From assembly GCA_050742535.1 (NCBI GenBank), contig JBOGIQ010000107.1, positions 1-17,184 on the forward strand: DNA of 17,184 bases, in the 5' to 3' direction. The translations under genes and the position numbers were made by a program. The notes below the pieces were generated by a model. That model was given only the letters and a program-made list of their open reading frames with translations, did no database searches and had not been told where the DNA came from. This stretch comes from Gp6-AA40 sp050742535 (GTDB lineage Bacteria; Acidobacteriota; Vicinamibacteria; Vicinamibacterales; UBA2999). This document shows positions 1 through 5,149 of the stretch, piece by piece. The stretch's first letter is position 1. Each line of letters starts with the position of its first letter.

Positions 1-201
1 GACGCGGCTCATGTCGAACGTCTCCTGACACTGAACGCGCGCGGCCGGGATCTCGACCTCCAGCTCTGGACGATGATGTCGTTCGAGCTGTGGTGCCAGC
101 GCTTCCTCGACCGAACGCCACGGCAACCACCCGTCCCCGTGCGCCCGGCCCGGCGGCTCGCTCCGGCGATCGTTCGGCTCGGAACAGCCCAGACCGCCTG
201 A
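1..201 (+). CDS. asnB: Asparagine synthase (glutamine-hydrolysing) type protein, C-terminal fragment
   Basis: Frame 1 is open from the first base to a TGA at 199-201 and encodes the last 66 residues of a protein that begins outside the window. The segment LQLWTMMSFELWCQRFLD (about residues 20-37 of the fragment) resembles the C-terminal helix of class B asparagine synthetases, which usually reads like LWTLLNFELWHRxFxD. The remaining 28 residues are a Pro/Arg-rich tail. The product would transfer an amide or amino group from glutamine, and in glycan loci such proteins are thought to amidate sugar acids. The next gene starts 17 nt downstream, so co-transcription is likely. Only the tail is visible, so the assignment rests on one motif and on the presence of heparinase and a second asnB-type gene in the same locus. 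Confidence 0.72.
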   Translation, partial: DAAHVERLLTLNARGRDLDLQLWTMMSFELWCQRFLDRTPRQPPVPVRPARRLAPAIVRLGTAQTA

Positions 202-217
202 ACTTCACCACAACTCA

Positions 218-2155
218 GTGTCCACGCCTCCTCTCGCGTCCGATCTCGCGCCGACGACCGCGGCTGTCCGTCCGGCAACGCTGTCGGAAGACACGCTCGT
301 CGCGGCCCGGAACTTCATCTCTGCGGCGCCGCGACGGTTTTTCGACGGCGCGTCCGATCGAGCCGCACTCGCGATCCTCAGGGAGCGCTTCCAGGAGCAT
401 GGCGAAGCGGTTGCGCAGGCGCCGACGGGCACCGCACGACGGCATCAGTGGGAGTTCCAGCTGGCGCAGGCCTACGCGCTGACCGGTGACGAGCAGCACG
501 CCGTGCGATCGTTGTCGCCGATCGAGGAGTGGAGCACGGCCGCGACGCCGGACGCGGGCTTCCGGCTCCTTGCCTGGTGCTGGTCGCTGGTGCTGCTTCG
601 GCATTCCGCCGCGCTCACGACATTGCGGCTGTGCGACGCGACGGAGGCCATCCGGCAGCAGGCCCTCAGCCTGAGTGCGGACGATGCGCAATCGTCGGCA
701 CCGGCGACGACCGTCATCGTCAACGCGCTTGCCCTGTTCTATGTCGCCACGCTGTTTCCGGAATTCCGCGCATCGCGCCGATGGCGTGACCTGGCGGTGC
801 GGGTGCTGGTCGCGGAATGCGAACGCCAGGTCCACGCCGACGGCGTGCATTTCGAACAGTCGACGTCCTTTCAGTTCTATGCCGTGGACGTCTACCTCCA
901 CTTCCTGCTGCTCGCCGCGCGCAATCGCGTCGAGGTGCCGTCCGTGGTCGGCGAGCGGCTGCAGCGGATGCTCGAATTCGTCCTGGCGATCCGCACGCCG
1001 GACGGTACCGTGCCGTCGATTGGCGACTCCGACGGGGGCTCCCTCCTTCCGCTGACGTCGCGTCCTGCTCTCGATCCGCGGAGCCGGTTTGCCGTTGCCG
1101 CCGCGTTGTTCGGGCGACCGGACTTCGCGTGGGCGGCCGGGAGTGCCACGCCGGAAATCGCGTGGTTGATGGGCGCAGGCGGGCTGCGGGCGTTCGACGC
1201 GCTGCGGCCGGCCGCACCGGCGGCGGCATCGCGCGCCTTTCCATCGGGCGGCTACGCGGTCATGCGGTCGGGCTGGGATCGCGGCGCGCATCACATGATC
1301 GTGGATGTCGGCCCGCTCGGCTGCCCGGTGAGCGGCGCGCATGGCCACGCCGATCTCCTGAGCATCCACTGCTCGATTTTCGGAGATCAGGTCATTGTCG
1401 ATCCCGGAACGCACTGCTACGGCGACTCGCGGTGGCGCGACTTCTTTCGCAGTACTGCCGCGCACAGCACGGTGGTCGTCGACGGCCGCAGCCAGGTGGA
1501 ACCCTCCGGGGTCTTCGGGTGGCATCGACGGCCGCGCGTCCGCCTGCGTGAATGGCATTCCACGGCGGACGTCGACTTTCTCGACGCGGAGCACGACGGC
1601 TACGCGACGCTCCGACAGCCGGTCACGCATCGCCGCCGCGTGATTTTCATCAAGCCTTGCGATGCGCTTCGTGGGGCGGACGCTGTCACGTCCGCCGGGC
1701 GCCAAGGTGCGTACTGGATCATGGTCGACGACCTGAGCGGGAGCGGCCGCCACGACGTCGAACTCCGTTTCCAGCTCACCGGCGATACGGTGGCGCTGGG
1801 ACCTCATCCGTGGGCACGGGCGCAAACCGCGCACGGACACTGCCTCTGGATTTCCCCTTTTCCCTCTGCGCCTGCCCAGCCGGCGGTCAAATGTGGTGAG
1901 CCGGCACCCATTTGCGGGTGGATTGCACCCGAATTCACACGCCTCAGCCCGGCACCGATGTTGATCTACTCGTTCGCCGTGGCTCTGCCCTGGCGCATCG
2001 TGACGCTGCTGCTGCCCGATCGACAGGGACTTTCTACGCCACCGGGAGTCCGGCCCATCTACGACACGGGCGGCCTGCCGCATGGATTCGTGTTCGAACG
2101 GCCGCGGCGCCTCGTGCGCTTCGATGATCAGGCCGTCGTCGTCGAACGCGACTAA
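218..2155 (+). CDS. Heparinase II/III family protein, short paralogue with altered catalytic residues
   Basis: This 645-residue protein starts at GTG 218, 17 nt after the upstream stop; no clear Shine-Dalgarno is visible, which fits translational coupling. The N-terminal part is an alpha-helical toroid (HQWEFQLAQAYALTGD near 76-91, HADGVHFEQS at 206-215). The C-terminal part is the heparinase II/III beta-sandwich, with SGAHGHADLLS at 372-382 and VDPGTHCY just after it. The family cleaves uronic-acid polysaccharides by beta-elimination, normally in the periplasm. No signal peptide is visible. Compared with the second heparinase in this window (12368-14851), it lacks about 105 N-terminal residues. 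The Asn and Tyr expected for catalysis align with Ala163 and Phe218, while the His375/His377 motif is kept. It may therefore be a non-catalytic glycan-binding or divergent enzyme. The family call is firm and the activity is doubtful. Confidence 0.9.
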   Translation: MSTPPLASDLAPTTAAVRPATLSEDTLVAARNFISAAPRRFFDGASDRAALAILRERFQEHGEAVAQAPTGTARRHQWEFQLAQAYALTGDEQHAVRSLSPIEEWSTAATPDAGFRLLAWCWSLVLLRHSAALTTLRLCDATEAIRQQALSLSADDAQSSAPATTVIVNALALFYVATLFPEFRASRRWRDLAVRVLVAECERQVHADGVHFEQSTSFQFYAVDVYLHFLLLAARNRVEVPSVVGERLQRMLEFVLAIRTPDGTVPSIGDSDGGSLLPLTSRPALDPRSRFAVAAALFGRPDFAWAAGSATPEIAWLMGAGGLRAFDALRPAAPAAASRAFPSGGYAVMRSGWDRGAHHMIVDVGPLGCPVSGAHGHADLLSIHCSIFGDQVIVDPGTHCYGDSRWRDFFRSTAAHSTVVVDGRSQVEPSGVFGWHRRPRVRLREWHSTADVDFLDAEHDGYATLRQPVTHRRRVIFIKPCDALRGADAVTSAGRQGAYWIMVDDLSGSGRHDVELRFQLTGDTVALGPHPWARAQTAHGHCLWISPFPSAPAQPAVKCGEPAPICGWIAPEFTRLSPAPMLIYSFAVALPWRIVTLLLPDRQGLSTPPGVRPIYDTGGLPHGFVFERPRRLVRFDDQAVVVERD

Positions 2156-2183
2156 CGCAGGGCCGGGCTCTGCCGGGAACGTG

Positions 2184-3512
2184 ATGCGGATTCTGTGGGT
2201 GAAGATGGGCGGCCTGTGGCCGTCGACAACCGGCGGGCGCGTTCGCAGCCTGCACACGATCTCCGAGTTGTCGCGGCGCCATCAGGTGACGGTGATCACG
2301 ACGCACGGCGTCGGCGACGATCCCGAGGGGCTCGCGCGGCATCTCTCGTACTGCGACCGCGTCATCTCGCTGCCGTATGTGGTGCCGAAGCGCGGCAGCG
2401 CCGCGTTTCCCGGCGCGCTGTTCCGGTCGTGGCTGTCGTCGTATCCGGTCGATCTGTGGAAGTGGCAGGTCCCGGACGTGCGCGCGCAGGTGCAGGCGAT
2501 CATGGACGCCGGCGTCGATCTGGTCGTCGCCGATTTTCTCTTCGCCTCGATGAACGTCCCGATGGACGGTTCGGCGCCCGTCGTCCTCTTTGAACACAAC
2601 GTCGAGTACCAGATCTGGCAGCGAATCGCCGCCCTGGAGCGACGACCGTGGATTCGTCCGCTCCTCGAAGTGGAGTGGCGGAAGCTCCGCGCGCGCGAAG
2701 CGGATGCCTGCCGCCGCGCCGATCTCACGATCGCGGTTTCGGCCGACGATCGGCGCCGGCTCGAGCGGCTGGCTCCCGGGATCAATGCCGTCTCCATCCC
2801 GACCGGCGTGGACACCTGCTACTTCACGCCACAGCCGAACGCCCAGCGTCCGGCGCACCTGGTATTCAGCGGGTCGATGGACTGGCACCCGAACGAGGAC
2901 GCCGTCCTCTATTTCATGGAGGCGATCCTCCCGGCAATCCGGGCGCAGATTCCGGACACCACGTTTACGGTGGTCGGGCGCAATCCGACGGGGCGGCTGC
3001 GCGAGGCTGCCGATCGAGTCGGGGGCGTCACCGTCACGGGCACGGTCAACGACGTGCGTCCGTTCATGGCCGAGGGCGCGGTCTACGTGGTGCCGCTTCG
3101 CGCCGGCGGCGGCACGCGGCTGAAGATCTTCGAGGCACTCGCCATGGCGCGGCCGGTGGTATCGACCACCGTCGGCGCGGAAGGCCTCGGCATCGAGCCG
3201 GGGCTCCACTACACGCGTGTCGACGAGCCGCGCGAGTTCGCGGCGGCCGTCGTCTCGCTGCTCCGCGACCCGGCGCGCCGCGGGCAGCTGGGCAGCGCCG
3301 GCCGGCATCTCGTCGAGACGTGCTACTCGTGGCCGACGATTGGACGCGTGTTCGAACAACGGTGTGAAGAGGTGGTTGCCGCGCATGTCTACCCACGCAG
3401 GAACGCCGACCGTCGTGCTCATCTGTCACGAGGCGGAGCGCCTCGATCGCGAAGGACTCGCGTCGTGGCTGGCGAGCACAATGAGATTGGCTGGTCTGCT
3501 CATCATCCGTGA
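2184..3512 (+). CDS. Glycosyltransferase family 4 (GT-B fold)
   Basis: The 442-residue product starts at ATG 2184 (MRILWVKMGG); a GTG directly before it is an alternative. The ORF runs further upstream, but that part overlaps the heparinase and does not look like the family. The N-terminal Rossmann domain opens with a first strand followed by the Gly-rich loop STTGGRVRS. The C-terminal donor-binding domain carries FSGSMDWHPNEDAV near residue 230 and GGGTRLKIFEALAMARPVV at about 307-325, the GT4 nucleotide-sugar-binding region. It resembles the GT4 group found in exosortase/EPS loci. It would add a sugar from a nucleotide donor at the cytoplasmic membrane. The family-like sequence ends near VFEQRCEEVV; the last 40 or so residues are Arg-rich and overlap the next gene by 128 nt, so they may be a dispensable tail. 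Confidence 0.9.
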   Translation: MRILWVKMGGLWPSTTGGRVRSLHTISELSRRHQVTVITTHGVGDDPEGLARHLSYCDRVISLPYVVPKRGSAAFPGALFRSWLSSYPVDLWKWQVPDVRAQVQAIMDAGVDLVVADFLFASMNVPMDGSAPVVLFEHNVEYQIWQRIAALERRPWIRPLLEVEWRKLRAREADACRRADLTIAVSADDRRRLERLAPGINAVSIPTGVDTCYFTPQPNAQRPAHLVFSGSMDWHPNEDAVLYFMEAILPAIRAQIPDTTFTVVGRNPTGRLREAADRVGGVTVTGTVNDVRPFMAEGAVYVVPLRAGGGTRLKIFEALAMARPVVSTTVGAEGLGIEPGLHYTRVDEPREFAAAVVSLLRDPARRGQLGSAGRHLVETCYSWPTIGRVFEQRCEEVVAAHVYPRRNADRRAHLSRGGAPRSRRTRVVAGEHNEIGWSAHHP

Positions 3513-4311
3513 CGGCTCGCGGCGCCGCTGGCAGGCAGCGCGGCGGGAGCTGAAGCGCGTCGGCCCGCTGGGACTCCTCGACGTCATCGCCTTTCGCGCC
3601 TACGCGCGTCTGGTGCACGCGGCGGACGACGCGCGCTGGGAACGCGCCACCGTCGAGTCGCTTCGCCGCCGGTATCCCGCCAGTCTCGACCACGTGCCAC
3701 GTCTCACCGTGCGGTCGCCGAACTCGAGCGAGGCACGAGCCTTCCTGCAGCGTCTGCAGCCGGATCTGGCCGTCGCGCGCTGCAAGGTCCTGCTCCGGAA
3801 AGACATCTTCGAGATCGCGCGCGCGGGCACGTTCGTGCTGCATCCGGGAATCTGCCCCGAATATCGCAACGCGCACGGCTGCTTCTGGGCCCTGGCGAAC
3901 CGTGACCTGACGCGCGTCGGGATGACGCTGCTGCGCGTCGACGCCGGCATCGATACCGGACCGGTCTATCTGCACGGCACCTGTGAGTACGACGAAGACC
4001 GCGACTCGCACATCGTCATTCAGCAGCGCGCGGTTGTCGAGAACCTCGACGCCGTCGGCGAGACGCTGATGGCGGTCGCGCGCGGCGAGCAGGCGCCGCC
4101 GGTGGATACGGCCGGACGGCAATCGGCCGTCTGGGGCCAGCCGCGGCTCACGTCGTATCTGCAATGGAAGCTCGCGGCGCGCCGTGCGGCGAAGGCGGCA
4201 CCCCTAAAGGGGCGCCCTACGGCAGGCACTGAAACGGCTAGCGTAGGGCATCCCGTCGCAGCAAACGTAGGGCACCCCTTTACGCGGTGCCACGACGAGG
4301 CGCGGCATTGA
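3385..4311 (+). CDS. Formyltransferase-family protein
   Basis: The 308-residue product starts at ATG 3385, inside the 3' end of the upstream GT4 gene. This start gives the expected first beta strand TVVLICHEAERLDREGLASW. The core motif LHPGICPEYRNAHGCFWAL (from residue 152) and DAGIDTGPVY (D190 being the usual Asp) match the formyl-transferase fold of Fmt, ArnA and sugar N-formyltransferases. His153 and Asp190 are kept, but the Asn of the classical N-x-H triad is replaced by Val151. The family moves a formyl group from 10-formyl-tetrahydrofolate to an amine. Next to a deacetylase, an amino-sugar acceptor is plausible but inferred. From about residue 272 the C-terminus is encoded by two inverted REP-like repeats, so that tail is probably not part of the ancestral fold. 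The TGA overlaps the next ATG (TGATG). Confidence 0.82.
   Translation: MSTHAGTPTVVLICHEAERLDREGLASWLASTMRLAGLLIIRDGSRRRWQAARRELKRVGPLGLLDVIAFRAYARLVHAADDARWERATVESLRRRYPASLDHVPRLTVRSPNSSEARAFLQRLQPDLAVARCKVLLRKDIFEIARAGTFVLHPGICPEYRNAHGCFWALANRDLTRVGMTLLRVDAGIDTGPVYLHGTCEYDEDRDSHIVIQQRAVVENLDAVGETLMAVARGEQAPPVDTAGRQSAVWGQPRLTSYLQWKLAARRAAKAAPLKGRPTAGTETASVGHPVAANVGHPFTRCHDEARH
4197..4220 (-). repeat. REP-like hairpin with CTAC (GTAG) foot
   Basis: Arms GGCACCCC (4197-4204) and GGGGCGCC (4209-4216) flank a TAAA loop with a single A.C mismatch, followed by CTAC at 4217-4220. Read on the minus strand it is GTAG plus hairpin, the layout of REP elements processed by RAYT (TnpA-REP) transposases. 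It lies inside the 3' end of the formyltransferase gene, in inverted orientation to the copy at 4267-4291. Confidence 0.75.
4267..4291 (+). repeat. REP-like hairpin with GTAG foot
   Basis: GTAG (4267-4270) is followed by arms GGCACCCC (4271-4278) and GCGGTGCC (4284-4291), with one C.C mismatch and a TTTAC loop. The copy is nearly an inverted repeat of 4197-4220. A further GTAGGGCA at 4243-4250 looks like a degenerate third copy without a hairpin. All of these lie in the last 40 codons of the formyltransferase gene. Confidence 0.75.
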
Positions 4312-5147
4312 TGCGCGCCATCTCGCTGCTCTTCCACGACGTCTACGTCGACCATCCGGACGAAAGCGGGTTCACGTCGGAGGCGGCGAACCGCTACAAG
4401 CTGGCGCTCGGCGACTTCGATGCGCAGCTTGCCGGCGTGGACGGCGTCCGTTCCGACTCCCCCGTCCTGGCCAGCGCGATGGCGCCGGTAGGCCGTGCCT
4501 GGCGAGCCCGACAGGGCTCGCCCCACACGGTGAACCCATTTCTCGTCACTGTGGACGATGGCGGCGCGGCGTATCACGACTGGATCGCGGAGCGCCTCGA
4601 GCGGCGCGGATGGCGGGGCCATTGTTTCGTCTCGACGGACTGCATCGGACGCCGCGGGTTCCTCCGTCGCGAACAGATCCGCGAGCTGGCCGAGCGCGGT
4701 CACATCATCGGCAGCCATTCGGCCTCGCATCCCGTCCGCTTCAATGCGCTCCCCTTCAGCGAGATGGTGTCCGAGTGGTCGCGAAGCCGCGCGGTTCTCG
4801 AAGATATCGTCGGCCGCGCCGTGGACGTCGGATCGGTGCCGGGCGGCTATTTCTCGCCGGCCGTCGCGCGCGCGGCACGTGACGCGGGCCTGCGCACGCT
4901 GTTCACGTCGGAGCCGGTCACGCGAGTGCACGAGGACGGCGACCTGCTGCTCGTCGGCCGCTTCACCATCCGGCGCGGCGATCCGCACAATCGCGCGCGG
5001 CGCCTGGTGTCTGCGCCGGCCTGGACACGGTCCCTCGAATGGGCCAGCTGGAACGCCAAGGGCCTCGTGAAACCGCTGCTCGGCCCTTCGTATATCCGTA
5101 TCGCCGACTGGCTGCTGGCCACGCGGCCGTCCGACAGGGCATCCTGA
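4311..5147 (+). CDS. Polysaccharide deacetylase-like protein (CE4/NodB fold)
   Basis: The 278-residue product starts at ATG 4311, whose A is the last base of the upstream TGA; GACGAGG at 4294-4300 can serve as the ribosome binding site. Motif 1 is VTVDDGG (Asp82, Asp83) and motif 2 is SHSASH at 135-140, where His136 and His140 would bind the metal. PGGYFSPAVARAA near 175-187 takes the place of the usual Arg-containing motif 3. CE4 enzymes remove N- or O-acetyl groups from glycans. No signal peptide is visible, so a cytoplasmic substrate or a non-classical location is possible. Residues 64-72 are encoded by a REP-like hairpin that sits between the first conserved block (NRYKLALGDFDAQL) and motif 1. 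The next gene begins 2 nt after the stop. Confidence 0.83.
   Translation: MRAISLLFHDVYVDHPDESGFTSEAANRYKLALGDFDAQLAGVDGVRSDSPVLASAMAPVGRAWRARQGSPHTVNPFLVTVDDGGAAYHDWIAERLERRGWRGHCFVSTDCIGRRGFLRREQIRELAERGHIIGSHSASHPVRFNALPFSEMVSEWSRSRAVLEDIVGRAVDVGSVPGGYFSPAVARAARDAGLRTLFTSEPVTRVHEDGDLLLVGRFTIRRGDPHNRARRLVSAPAWTRSLEWASWNAKGLVKPLLGPSYIRIADWLLATRPSDRAS
4501..4526 (-). repeat. REP-like hairpin with CCAC (GTGG) foot inside the deacetylase gene
   Basis: Perfect 9-bp arms GGCGAGCCC (4501-4509) and GGGCTCGCC (4514-4522) flank a GACA loop, followed by CCAC at 4523-4526. It is nearly identical to the intergenic copy at 8106-8130. It is read in frame as part of the deacetylase. Confidence 0.85.
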
Positions 5148-5149
5148 CC

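Noticed and set aside
2082..2183. Upstream ATG 2082 as the start of the first GT4
   Set aside because: The extra 34 residues overlap the heparinase gene and precede the natural first strand MRILWV; ATG 2184 fits the family.
215..2257. Minus-strand open frame of 680 codons opposite the first heparinase
   Set aside because: Opposite-strand shadow; it spans the boundary of two real genes and shows no family resemblance.
2034..3422. Minus-strand open frame of 462 codons opposite the first GT4
   Set aside because: Opposite-strand shadow with Arg-rich composition; the plus strand has GT4 motifs.
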